From Petaurus breviceps papuanus (Eukaryota > Chordata > Mammalia > Diprotodontia > Petauridae), in assembly GCA_028583685.1 (NCBI GenBank), contig JAMXIF010000042.1, positions 24,718,662 to 24,782,661 of the forward strand: a stretch of DNA of 64,000 nt, given 5' to 3'. The position numbers and the translations under genes are program-made. The notes under the pieces are model-generated. The model saw only the letters and a list, made by a program, of their open reading frames with translations. It was not told the DNA's origin and did not search any database. This document shows positions 1-37,517 of the stretch, piece after piece (position 1 is the first letter of the stretch; every line of letters starts with the position of its first letter).

Positions 1-70
1 TAATAATTTTAGTAATTTGTTGTGCTATTAGTAAAGCCATGAAAGCCATGAATTTCAGCTAATTACGTAC

Positions 71-26622
<26,552 letters not shown>

Positions 26623-26669
26623 TTTGTTGGGGCGGCCCGCCCTCCGGCGGGCGCGTGGAACGGGAGGGC

Positions 26670-26694
26670 GGGGGGGGGGGGGGGGGGGGGGGGG
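26670..26694. repeat. 25-base G homopolymer just upstream of LAP3 start codon
   Basis: A run of 25 G on the plus strand (C on the coding strand), 48 bases before the LAP3 ATG, so in the 5' UTR or core promoter. Homopolymer length in assemblies is often wrong. If real it could form a quadruplex. Confidence 0.9.
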
Positions 26695-27134
26695 ACCCGG
26701 CGGCAGGGCCTGGAGAGCCCGGAGAGGCTGGAGGGGGGGGGCGGGGCGCAGGGAGCGCGTGCAGCCACAGGCTGCCCGGGGGGGCGGGGCTCTGGCTGCG
26801 CTCGGGCTCCCCTCCCCCGCCCGCGCTCCCGGGAAAGAAAAGCGTCCTATGAGTGCCCTCCGACCCCGCCCCAGCCCTGTGACGTGAGCCCGCCTCGCGG
26901 TGTGTCTGGAGTCTCTGGCCGCAGTGGGGGCCTTCCTTTGTGCCCAGCTCTGGGCTTCTTGGCACCGTAAGCGTCCCTGTTGGGGCAGCCCCGGCTGACC
27001 TCACCTGACCTGGTCCGGGGCCTTCGAGGCCCACCCTTCCCCTTAGAGACGGAGGAGCTGAGGCCCGGCCACGTCTGCAGACTTGGTCCCTCCCGAGCTC
27101 CCCTTCTGTATCCTGGATGTCTGCAGGGCCTCTG

Positions 27135-27160
27135 CCCCCCCCCCCCCCCCCCCCCCCCCC
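27135..27160. repeat. 26-base C homopolymer
   Basis: Run of 26 C at the outer edge of the CpG island, followed by GACGGGGGGG. Its length is likely uncertain. Confidence 0.9.
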
Positions 27161-27297
27161 GACGGGGGGGGCCTCCAGAGCACCGGCTGTCGCATCTTTG
27201 TATTCACAGCGCTTGGCATACAGGAGACGCTTAATGCATGCTTAAAGACTGATACTGGCAGGTGAGGGCGGAGCTAACCCTCTTTGCACTGGCCACC

Positions 27298-27408
27298 ATG
27301 GCGGGAAAGACTAAGGAGGTTTGCTTAATCCTGCTGTGCGCATCCCCCCATTTCTTATCTTTGCTACAGTATTTTGGTGAAAAAGGCGAGCGAGTTACAG
27401 AAATATGA
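27298..27408 (+). other. 36-codon open frame with strong Kozak context (unproven)
   Basis: ATG in GCCACCATGG, reading MAGKTKEVCLILLCASPH..., ending at TGA 27406-27408. It lies on the opposite strand from LAP3, 676 bases from its start codon, at the edge of the CpG island, where divergent transcription is common. No similarity recognised. Most likely chance, but the context is good enough to record. Confidence 0.15.
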
Positions 27409-28230
27409 GTTAGGGGGCGGCTAGGTGGCACAGTGAATAATAAGAGCACTGGCCCTGTAGTCAGGAGGACCAGAGTTCAAATTCAGCCTCAGGCACTTAA
27501 CACTAGCATGTGACCTTGGGCAAGTCACTTAACCTCAATTGCACTGCCCTCCCCCCCAAAAAAAGCAAAAAGAAATCTGAGTTACTAGAAGCACAAGATT
27601 ACACCTTCAAGGTTATATTTTCCAATTCCCCTTGGTAAAAATGAAACTGCATTACAGAGAATCAAGATTAACATTCCCAGAATCATGCACACAGGAAGAA
27701 ACAGCTCTCTTCCCCCTCCTCCCCCCACCACTTTTGTCAATAATAGACGGAAGTTGGCCCCGGACTGGGGTGCACGCCTTCCATTTAGTGCCTGGGTACA
27801 TTGAGTGCCTCCCTCCTAAGTCCCGACATCACAGAACAGAGCCTCTTAATGAGAGGATTCCGTCTGCAAAACTTGGACTCAGTCCAAAGGCCGCACTCAA
27901 GGACCTAGAGGGCCCCAGGTGGCCTCGAGACTGCCGGTTCCCCCAAAACCCCTTGGAAGAAACCAAGGTATTTTGTAGCTGAAGCCTTGAGAGTATGGTC
28001 AGTGTCACTCACGGCTAGTTAGGACACAACAAAGCAACAGATCGGACACTGAGAGGTGAAAGAACCTTAGATATTACCAAGCTCAGCCCCTTCATTTTAC
28101 AAGCTTGGATGCCATTCCCAGCGCGCAGTGAGGAGGCCTCTGCCAGAATGGCAACACTGGGGACTTGTTTTCCTCCTCTGTAAAATGAGAAGCATGTATT
28201 ACATGATCCTTAAAGACCCAGTGCTAATAG
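27371..28230 (+). repeat. Local direct duplication, copy 1
   Basis: Matches 34137-35050 in the same order and orientation. Best anchors: 28103-28190 against 34941-35027 ('GCTTGGATGCCATTCCCAGC', 'GCCAGAATGGCAAC', 'CTCTGTAAAATGAG'), and 'CCAATAATAGACGG'-type text near 27739 against 34370. This copy holds a SINE (27413-27571) and appears to lack about 230 bp present in copy 2. Confidence 0.8.
27413..27571 (+). mobile_element. CORE-SINE (A-tailed type) with 13-bp target duplication
   Basis: Head 'GGGGGCGGCTAGGTGGCACA', core and A-rich tail. Flanked by GAAATATGAGTTA (27400-27412) and GAAATCTGAGTTA (27572-27584), one mismatch. It inserted into duplication copy 1; copy 2 is empty at this site. Confidence 0.93.
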
Positions 28231-28479
28231 AGAATGAATTAAATTGGAAAGACTAGTGGCTTAAGAGCTGAGCTTCATCACCAGAAGCTTGACCTCGACT
28301 TGTAAGGGAACTAAAAGCCAGAAAAATGTTGAAGTTTTTTGGCCATGTATATATAACAGAAGCAGGACTGTGAAAGATTAAGGGGAGAGGGTGAGAGATA
28401 ACCTCAGGCTTAGTTTCACTGTTAGGTCTTTATATCTCTCCCTAACCCCAAATCTTTATGAGAAGGCAGAAGGGCTTTT

Positions 28480-28990
28480 ACATTTATTTTTTAAATGAAT
28501 AAAAATCTATTTTCTCCCCCTCTCTACTCGTTTAAAAAAGAAGACAATAAAAACAAAATCCCTGTCATAAATATCTGTGCTGAAGAGCAAAACAAATTCC
28601 CATATCAGCAATCTCCAAAAACATGTCTCATTCTATACCCTCAGAAGCATTATCATCATTATCAGCCCTCTGAAATCATGATTGTTCATTGATTATTGAT
28701 CAGAGTTCTTACGTCTATCAAAGTTGGTTTTCTTTAAAATGTTGTTACTGTATAAGTTGTTCTGGTTCTGTTCACTTTTCATCAGTTCATGCAGCTCTTC
28801 CTAACTTTCTCAGAAACTTCCCCTTTCATATTTCTCAAGGCACAATACTATTCCATTTATTAATATATTATTTATTCATTTTTTCTATTTATATACCATG
28901 ATTTGCTGATTCATTCCCATAGTTCTCTGTCATTATCAAAAGATTTGCTATAAAGACTTTTTGTATATATAGTTCCTTTTCCCTTTCAAT
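28480..28990 (-). mobile_element. L1 3' end, antisense, copy A
   Basis: Reverse-strand marsupial L1: 'TGATCAGAGTTCTTACGTCT', 'CAAGGCACAATACTATTCCA' and 'TTGCTATAAAGACTTTTTGT'. Followed about 100 bp on by a second copy in the same orientation. Confidence 0.8.
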
Positions 28991-29545
28991 ATTTCTTTCT
29001 GTATTTTTGAAATTATTATCTCTTCTTCCACTATCCTTCTCTCTCCAACTGTACAATTTTAAAAAAGGAAAAGAAAAGCCCCAATAACATAAAATGAATT
29101 CCCACAGCGGCTGTGTCCAAAAACGTTTCATTATTCATTTCAAGTATATCACTTTTCTAACAGGAGGTTGGTGGAGTATTCCATCCTCATTCCTCTAGCC
29201 TTAGGATTGATCAGAGTTTTAATGTCTTCAAAGCTGTTTTTCTGTATGATGTTGTTGTCATTGTATAAATTGTCTGGTTCTTTGCCCTTTACTCTGCATT
29301 AGTTCATAGAGGTCTTTGAAGTGTCCTCTGAAACTGACCATTTCATTATTTTTTATGGTACAATACTATTCCCTTATATTCACATTTCACAGTTTGTTTA
29401 GTCATATCCTCATAGGTGAGTACCCTCTTAATTTCTATTTTTTGACTACTACAAAAAGTTGCTATAAACATTCTTATATATATATTTCCTCTTTCTTTGA
29501 TTTCTTTGGGAGCATAAGCCTAGAACTGGTATAGCTGGGTCATAG

Positions 29546-30773
29546 TGATGGGGTGTTTGGGTGTCTGTGCTTGAAACCCAGTTTGTAAAATCACATTTCT
29601 CCCTAGCCACATGTTGAGGACCACAGGCCAGTGAGACTCGGACCCTGATGGCTAAATAAGCCCCCTCAGGTAAAGGGCTCAATGCCAGGCCTGGATCGGT
29701 TCCCCATGCTCCAGGGAAGAGTTCTAACATGAAGGTATGAGGATTGGCTCCTCAAGATAAGCATTGTGTTTTCGCCCCTGGCCTAGGAACACTGTAGTGT
29801 GCAATGTCCACAGGGGAAAGCCATTAGGAAGTGTCCTATAAAAGGCTTGCACTTAGAACAATAAAGGAGACCCTATTTTCCACCACTCTTTGAGACCCTG
29901 TCTCTTTTTTAACTTGAAACCTCTGGGTAGATAGCACTCTCAATCCTGCTGGAGAATAGCAGGACTCCCAATTCTCTCAGCCATGCTGTGGGACGGAAGG
30001 GCTCCCCACATTCTCTCAGCTCTGCCACGGAAGGCAGGGTTCCCTGCCTTGGCCCACCACAGCCTCAAATCTCCCTAGCCTCAAAACACTGTTTCAGGCA
30101 GTTTCTCTCTAGTTCAAGGGCAGCATGCCCTAACAAAATACATTTCTTCCTGATACAGTGGCCAACTGCACTTATAGAATTTAGTAGTTTGACCCAACTG
30201 TATACTGGCTGAAGCAGCTGTGTGCTGGGTCATACATATCATATATACCTAGACTCAGTCATATGTATATTCCCTAGCTCATTATACACATACTGTATCC
30301 TTTGTTAGCTTGGAACATAAGTTTATTCCCAACATCTTTCTTGTTTAACAGGACATTGATGGGGACCACCTGAGTTTTCCCAGTTAGCCCTGACCGCTGG
30401 CTGACTTAGTGATATTTCAAACCTAAAACCACACCTCCATGCAGCTCTGCCTTAGACTATTTCCCAGTGAATTCTGGGCAGTGGACATTAAAAGTGCATG
30501 TTCCTTTAAGAACTGACCACTCCTTAATTCCTCCCTAATCCCACCCTGACTCACCTAGCTAGCAAAATTGGCCCAGGTTATACTATGGATTATCCTATAA
30601 AAACTTTAACTCTACCCCTTTAAGGTTGCAGGTTCCTAAGAACTCTTTTACCACCATGACTCAGAGAGTCACAGGCTTGAGCCTGTGAATTTTTTCCAGA
30701 CTGCCCACTCAGGGACTCTGGTTATTGGGGTTCCTGGACTCCTGAAACACCCCCCACTCCCACCCCCCTCTCA
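29546..30773. mobile_element. Fossil solo-LTR-like element (outer), with a second LTR nested in it
   Basis: Begins TGATGGGGTG and ends CCCCTCTCA. Flanked by ATAG at 29542-29545 and 30774-30777, a 4-bp duplication as left by gammaretrovirus-like (ERV1) integrases. A TATA-like CCTATAAAAAC is near 30594. Without the nested element it would be about 780 bp. No internal viral genes are seen, so it looks like a solo LTR, old, lying in L1. Family name not assigned. Confidence 0.7.
29612..30056 (+). mobile_element. Fossil LTR nested in the outer LTR
   Basis: Begins TGTTGAGGACCACAGG. TATAAAAGG lies at 29837-29845 and AATAAA at 29859-29864, giving a U3-R-U5 layout on the plus strand. The proposed end (GGCCCA) is followed by CCACA (30057-30061), matching CCACA at 29607-29611, a candidate 5-bp duplication. 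Younger than the outer LTR, since it interrupts it. The 3' limit is inferred. Confidence 0.6.
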
Positions 30774-30975
30774 ATAGGGATACAAACTTTAGCAACTTTT
30801 GGGGCATAGTTCCAAAGTTCGTGCCAGAATGTCACAACTAACAACTCATTAATGTGCCTGTTTTCCCACAATCTCTTATCCTCCTCCTTTGTCATCTTTA
30901 CCAGTCTGAGAGGTGTGAGATGGAACCTGAGACTTTTATTTGCATTTTTCTAATTATTAGTGATTTGGTACACCT

Positions 30976-32707
30976 TTTAAACAGAATTTATTTCTCAATT
31001 AACAAAATCAAAGGCAACCTTGTTCCCACAGGCTTTCTTCTTCTCACCCTCAAACTCCCTACTGCCTCAAATTTATCATTCCTCTTCCTAGTTTTCAAGT
31101 TTTACTTAGCTTATTAATTCCTCTTTCTTTCTTCCATTTTAGTTATCTAATTCTTCCCTCCTTTTTTTCCTCTCAGATAAGTAGTTAGGTAAAATCTCTT
31201 TTCCTCTCTTCCCCTTCAATTACTATTGTTAGTTTAAAAAAATTTCTATACCTTAAAAAAAAAATTGTTTACCTCATTCTCTCCATTCTCTACTGTTTCT
31301 ATCTCTCCTAACTTGGATTCGTGCTCCCTATACTTATTTTTACCTTCAGGTTCTTCCTCCTAAATAATTTGTCTTATTGCCTTGCATGTTTTGCCCTCCT
31401 CTTTTTTCTGTTGAATCTTATTCTTAGAAGTATCAATTCCTGAAGGAACAGAAAGGATAGAAGTCTTGCCTCATGTTAGAAATTTTCCTGTGTCCTTAAT
31501 TGTGCGGTCCATTTCTATGCCCTCCCCAACTGCGATAATTTTCTTTTCCATTTTCCCATGAAATACCCTAAATCCATTCTTTCCTACCCTTCTAATGTCC
31601 TTTACCCCCAGGGACAATTCCTCTTCTACTGAGGCAGGATGCTGTTCTTGAACACACATAGTCTCTGTAAGGTTACCATGTCCCATTACTAAATATCTGT
31701 CTTCTTTATGGGATTACTACTGAATGAAATTACCAAAGATTTCCCCTTTATTTCTCTTGTTTCAGTATCTTCCTTTGCCACTACCATTTTTCCATAGACC
31801 CTCTTCTTTCTGGGAGGCTGCAGGAATTATTTTCTCTTCATAGTTTACAGTTGACTTCTTAAAATCACTTGTAAATAATCCTCCCTATCTTCTTTCTCCA
31901 CTCTTCCCATTTATTCACTTTGCCATTCTACAGCTTAGTACCACAAAAAATATTGATTCACCTTATGGGTGGGGTATTGGGAGATTTAATCCATAATGTT
32001 TCTGATCTGTTTCTCCACCATTAACTTCTTCCATTTAAATTCTCCTTTCATCTTTATCTTGTATACTTTTAGAAAGAAATCTATTAATGAACCATATGTT
32101 ATTTTCAAGCCCATAGGTATCTTTCTTTCTAGCTTCCCCCTTCCCTTCTTTTGTTGGGGGTAATTTATTTCATTTATTGTGTTTTCCTTGATAGCTATAT
32201 TTATTTACCTTTCTTGTGTTATTGTTGTCTGAGATGTGGACAAAACATATAATCTGCTCACTTCTGTCCTTTTTTGTGGGAACATTTCAAATGCCTTTCT
32301 TTTATTGAATAACTATCTTTTTTTCATTGATGATTAGGTTTACAGAGCATTATGTCACCTCAGGTTGTATCTTGAGTTTCTTTGCCCTTCTGAACATTTT
32401 ATTCTGTTCTTTCTTATGTTTTCCCTTGAGTACCAAAGTCTTGTGTTTTCCTTTCCTTCATGGCCTAAGTTTTTCCTGATCACTGGAAGAATTTGTTGTT
32501 TGTGTTTGGAATTGTTCAATTTAACCACTATATTTTTCTTTTTCTGAAGGCAATTGGTAGATTCCTTTGAATGGCATTTTTATTTCTGCATCCAGAAGTT
32601 CTGGATAGTTTTTGTTTACCATTTTTTATATTACGGTATTCTGGGTTTCTTTTTACTTATCATATTTCTCTAGGAGACCAATCCTATTTGAGTTGTTTCT
32701 CTTCATC
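30976..32707 (-). other. T-rich block, possibly antisense LINE 5' part
   Basis: Strong T/C bias with phrases such as 'AGTCTTGTGTTTTCCTTTCC' and 'CTGGAAGAATTTGTTGTTTG' that resemble reverse-strand L1 ORF1 or 5' regions. No intact frame. The assignment is weak. Confidence 0.35.
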
Positions 32708-33254
32708 TGTATCAGCAAGCACCCCAGCGTCCCCAGGGTGGCTGCCAAAACAGGTTCTTAGTTTTGCTTTGCTAAAGGAAAGCAACTCAAAATGGGTTAA
32801 CAAGCTTACTTTAATCAGTGAAACATATATCATTTACCTAGTTCAGGGGAAAAAGGTCATTACCCCAAACTTCAGAGTATACAGACAGAATTATCAAGAC
32901 AGAGAAACAGATCAAGCAGACAGGTTTCCAAACTGTCCAACCATTACATCCATACCTAATCACAGTTTCCAGAGAGAGAAACATCAACATCTGGGTTTTT
33001 CAAAGCCGGGAGTGCTCGCTGGCTGCCCAGAGTCTCATCTGGTCAAATCACACAACACTTTTCAAAGTGAGCCCCAAAACAAAGCCTCAGATCAGGGTTT
33101 ATATAGCCTTCTCCTGGCTCTCAGAATGTAACAACCTTCTTGACCCACTGGCAAATCACAAAGTATCTCCTGAGAAACAAGCCGCTACCGCAGGCTCCAG
33201 GTGCACTTAAGCCTAGGGGCAGGGAAGATCTTAAAAATGTACATTCCTATAACA
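32708..33254 (-). mobile_element. Fossil solo LTR, minus strand
   Basis: Plus-strand text runs TGTATCAGCAAGCACCCC to CATTCCTATAACA. On the minus strand it starts TGTTATAGG and carries a TATA box (GGCTATATAAACCC, about 33098-33108). A second copy is at 36207-36435. No target duplication is clear. The 186-codon frame across it is chance. Confidence 0.65.
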
Positions 33255-34130
33255 GCATCCTGTCTTTAACATATGTTTTGCTTGTATAAAGATTATGTGT
33301 TGTTTTACCATTATTGCTTTTTTGCTTCTTTTCTCCCAGATTGTCCTTCATGACTGTATATCTGTATTCCCAATCAGTTGTTTTGTCTTTTGTTTCTTCT
33401 TTGATGGCAGATACCTGGAAGGGCTGAGCCTCACAGCTATCTTAGCCTCCTCCCATGTTGGGGAATTCATTTCTCATCAGCCTCAATCCCTGCCCCACCT
33501 GATTTCTGAGCAGACAGAATAAGCCCCAGCTATATGCCCATCCCTGTTCCTTCAGGAGGTCTAATACAGCACCACACACATGCTGGTGGCCTCCCCTAGC
33601 TCCTCTGTCCTTTCATTTTCTTTTTGAGTACTGTTTACATTGCCACCCCAGGCAGAACACTTTTCTAATTTCCTAGATCTCCACCTCCTTTGCAGAGGAG
33701 ATAGAAAGTGTAGACAGCACCGGATTCTTCTGCTTGTTGCTACAGAATGGTGGTACGTAGGACAGGACGTGGTGTTCTGGCAAAAACAATAGCAGCAACA
33801 AAGAAATTGCCAAGTCGATTCCAGCATATAAATCAATGTCAGAGTGTGGGGGAGCAGTGCATAGTAAACTGATTAGGAATTAGCCTTTTCTACTGTTAAT
33901 TCATCAGGTTGGTACCTCTTTAGGGTTCTTGTAGGGTTAATTGTCTTTGTATATGTAGTCAGCTGTAATTACTTTACCTCCTGCACATAATTCTTATATA
34001 TTGAGGAAATTTGATTGTTCATGAAGATGTTACATAAAGAAATGTAACACATTCAGAGAAAATGTCCAGTGTGCCATCTTGTTGGTCACATGACCCCATT
34101 CTTTGTTTTTTTTTTTTTTTATAAGATTTT
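33255..34130. other. Unassigned intergenic sequence
   Basis: No repeat or gene recognised apart from a T run near 34107-34122. Short frames only. Confidence 0.4.
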
Positions 34131-34136
34131 ACAATG

Positions 34137-35050
34137 CTTTGGTGTGGATTGGTAAAACGAAATGAGTTATGAAAATCTGAGCTATTGGAATCATAAGATT
34201 CCAGGTTGGAAGGAACCTTAGAGATCATATTTTTTAGTTCTTCTCATTGTTAACATGAAACTTCATTTCAGAGAAACAGAATCAGCTTTCCCAGAATCCT
34301 GCACATAGTAAGAAACAGGTCTTTTTCCCTACACCACTTTACTTTGCATAAGGCCTTTGCCAATAATAGACGGATATTGGCCCACAGACTAGTGTGCACA
34401 CCCATGCTTCCAACACAATGAAAAATGCTTTACCCTAAACTTGCAAATAAAAAGCAGAAACCCAAGTGTTTGTGGCTGTGATTAGGTATGATCATAGACA
34501 GGCTCTTATAATTAAAAATACCTCACCTTTTAATTGCACATAAAAAGTTATAATGGGCTTATGTCCTAAAAATACTGTGAGGTACTGAGCCCCTTCCATT
34601 TTACACATGGGTACACTCAGAGATTTAGTGCCTCTGTCCTGTCATAGAGCTAGTGTCAGAACCAGGCTGGACCTGGTCTCTTGACTACAGGTCATATCAC
34701 ACTGTGAGGAATTAATACAAGTTAATAAGATTTAGAACTTCAAGAGACCCTAGTCTAATCCCCTTGAAGAAACTGAGGCTTTGAGTAGCTAAAGCCTTGA
34801 GAGTCTTGTCTGTGGTCACACACAGCCAGTTAGTGGCAAAGCTTTAGGACATCATAAAGCAATGGACCATAACATTGAGAGTTGAAAGAACCCTAGATAG
34901 TATCCAGTCCAACCTCTTCATTTTACAAGGAGGAAGACAAGCTTGGATGCCATTCCCAGCATAAAATGATGAGGCCGCTGCCAGAATGGCAACATTAAGG
35001 ATTTGTTTTCCTCATCTGTAAAATGAGGTTGTATCATAAGATCTTTTCTT
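34137..35050 (+). repeat. Local direct duplication, copy 2
   Basis: Partner of 27371-28230, about 6.75 kb away. It keeps about 230 bp (roughly 34400-34640) missing from copy 1 and lacks the SINE of copy 1, so the duplication predates that SINE. The shared text is not dominated by any SINE consensus I know. Confidence 0.8.
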
Positions 35051-35094
35051 TGTCTTTGAAGATTGTTTATGAGTAAAGTGAGTGAAAGCATTCT

Positions 35095-35573
35095 TGTAAA
35101 ATGGAGATAGTACTCTAAACTAGAGCTGGGCTTCTGCTGCAGATAAGCCTAAGTTTCACTTTCCTGTAGGCCTAAGTTTTGCTTTCCTGTAGACCACCTG
35201 ATCTCTGGGAAACCGAAATATACCCCTATGCTGCTATCACCCATTGTCAAATAAGGTAATAAATGCTTTCATCGGTTTTCATTGGTTGAAGATTGTTTCC
35301 TTGCTCCTTGTATCTGGGGTAGATTCCCAAGCTAGATTGTGAAGTCAAGCTCTCTACCAATGAGGGTAAGGTCAGTGGGAGGGGTTGTTTGCATTAGGGT
35401 ATATAATCACATTTTTTTGTTTTCTGTAGCTTGCCCCCTTCTACTAGTCTGTCCTAGTGGAGGTGACACCCCTTTCTTACGAGAATTGAATAAATTCTTC
35501 CTCTTCCTACCTTGAGAAGCCTCTGAATTTTTTATTAAATTCTGGGTAGGGGTTTTCCCCACACATTTATTTT
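35095..35573 (+). mobile_element. Fossil solo-LTR-like element, plus strand
   Basis: Starts TGTAAAATGG, has TATATAATCAC near 35399, AATAAA at 35489-35494 and ends GGTTTTCCCCACA. This order fits U3-R-U5 of a retroviral LTR, about 480 bp. No internal region is seen. The left edge is uncertain. Confidence 0.55.
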
Positions 35574-35709
35574 TATTTTGACAGTGATAATATGCATGCA
35601 CACCACAGTTTCACAGTTATTATATATTTATTTCATTTCTTTAAACTTCCTTTGGAGCATTATTATAAATGTACATTAAAAAGATAGGTTTATGTTTCAG
35701 AAATGCAGC

Positions 35710-35910
35710 ACATTTTTTTTCTTTTGCAACATGGCTAATGTGTAAATGTTCTGTATGCTTGTACATGTATAATCTATGTCAAATTGCTTGCCTTCTCAGG
35801 GAAGAGAGCCGAGAGGGACCAAGGGAGAGAATTTGAAACTCAAAAATTTTTTTAAATGTCCAAAATTGTTTTTATATGTAATTTGAAAAAAATAGAAAAA
35901 TTTTCACATA
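35710..35910 (+). mobile_element. L1 3' terminus
   Basis: 'GTCAAATTGCTTGCCTTCTC', then 'AGAGAATTTGAAACTCAAAA', the usual end of marsupial L1. Confidence 0.7.
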
Positions 35911-36206
35911 AAAAAGAAATTTAACACATTCAGAAAGCCCTCTATAATCATAACTCCTTACGACATTTTTGTGTTTTTTTATAACAATTTATGACTAATT
36001 TATAAACTAAATCTATGCAATTAATAAGAAAAAACTAAGATGGATATTTGTAATTGATTTTCACTTTTAGAACTAAGAGCTAGATAAAAGATTTTATTCG
36101 TAAGCACACCATAAGAGTTTATTTTATAGAGATATTATGCATCTATTAATATTAACATGCCGTTTTTGTTATGTTCTTGACATAGCAACTTATCATTTCC
36201 TACATC

Positions 36207-36435
36207 TGTAGCGGCAAGCACCCTGGAGTCCCTAGGGTGGCTGCTCACACAGGTTCTTGGATCTGCTTTGATAAAGGAAAGCAACTCAAAATGGGTTAAC
36301 AAGATTACTTTAATCAGTCAGACATATATCGTTTACCTTGTTCAGGGGAAAAAGGTCAGCACCCCGAACTTCAAAGCATACAGGCAGAATTANNNNNNNN
36401 NNAAGATCTTCCAAATCTGCATTCCCATTACAACA
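36207..36435 (-). mobile_element. Fossil LTR, second copy of the 32708-33254 family, interrupted by an N gap
   Basis: 'GGCAAGCACCCTGGAGTCCC' through 'AAGGAAAGCAACTCAAAATG' matches the start of 32708-33254; after the Ns, 'AAGATCTTCC...CATTCCCATTACAACA' matches its end. Roughly 335 bp of the family lies between these two points in the other copy. Confidence 0.7.
36393..36402. other. Assembly gap (10 N)
   Basis: Ten unknown bases inside an LTR copy. Comparison with the other copy suggests that the true gap is several hundred bases. Confidence 0.95.
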
Positions 36436-37505
36436 TCCCAATCCCAGTCTCTATCATTTTGGAAATTATAGAGCAGATTTGGCTACCACTTAGTCTCCTT
36501 ATGCACACAGAGAGTTTCCAGTGAATTTCACATTGTTCAAATGATAAAAGAGTGAAAAAAAAATTCTGGTAATATTTTAAAAAGGAATGGTGGAAGGAGT
36601 AGGAGCCTTTAAAAACACACCAACATTTCATAAAATTAAGTAATAAAACAAAGTAAGATAATTAACAATATTAGTTCTATATTTTTCCACTCTGCCTTTT
36701 TTCAAAATCCTTTTGTGCTGAACTACCTACTCCCAGTGTATATAATATCATAAGTGTGCTTATAAGATGTATATGGCTCATTATACTTAGTCTTTGCTTA
36801 GTGACTTGAGACTTTCCTCTTTTTTCTTTAAAAATGTTAACAAATATAAACTTGGAAAGAGTTTCCATCCATCAAATAGAGATTTATTTGACAATTTTTC
36901 ATTCAGCAACCAATTTATTTTTACTTAATTTGAAAAGGATTTTGCAAGTTGGTCACATTAGTTTGTTATTAGTATATCATTATTATGGTCTTCAAGTGAT
37001 AAAGTATAAATATAAGACAAAACAGCTAGAATACTCTCATTAGCTTTAGATCATTCAAATAGCAACTAAAAATAAAAAATATATTCTCTAGTTACTTCTA
37101 AAAGCTATTTCTGAAAGTTTTATCTTTAAGAAAAAGTGACCTAGTTTACATTATTCACTGCCATCTAAATTTGTTTGAAAAATACTGTATTTTAGAAATA
37201 ATAATAGAGACTCTAAGAAATGTCTAATATGTGCTTGTACAAAACAAAATTTTGATATACACAGTGGATTCAAATAAAATTCATATTCACAAATGGCTTC
37301 TTATTACTTCTTGAAATTTCTTCAACTTCCAACCCAGTGGAAAACAAGACTATGAAGGTATCATGCACCAGTGTTTTAAAACTAAACTTTTTTGATGGAA
37401 ATGTCCAGTCATGATTACTATGCCAGTATTGAGGGCTTCCATTATAATTTCAACTAGGTACAACAAATGTGCAACATTTAGTAGTTTTTGAGATTAGATC
37501 ATTAA
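36436..37505. other. Unassigned AT-rich intergenic sequence
   Basis: Nothing recognised on either strand. Confidence 0.4.
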
Positions 37506-37517
37506 GACTTATAAGGA

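Larger units (their letters stand above)
29090..30975 (-). mobile_element. L1 3' end, antisense, copy B, split by LTRs
   Basis: L1 text runs to 29545 ('GAACTGGTATAGCTGGGTCA') and resumes at 30774 ('TTTTGGGGCATAGTTCCAAA', 'GTCATCTTTACCAGTCTGAG'). The join falls at the same point of the L1 sequence, so the 1.23-kb LTR block inserted into an existing L1. Confidence 0.85.

Noticed and set aside
32571-33131. 186-codon open frame on the plus strand
   Set aside because: It crosses from T-rich LINE-like DNA into an antisense LTR fossil, with no protein family resemblance.
32708-36435. The two related LTRs as the ends of one provirus
   Set aside because: The 3 kb between them holds a host-type duplication copy, another LTR and an L1 end, with no primer-binding site next to the LTR and no viral gene traces. 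They are better read as independent solo copies.
36268-36471. 67-codon frame spanning the N gap
   Set aside because: Crosses unknown bases within an LTR fossil; not meaningful.
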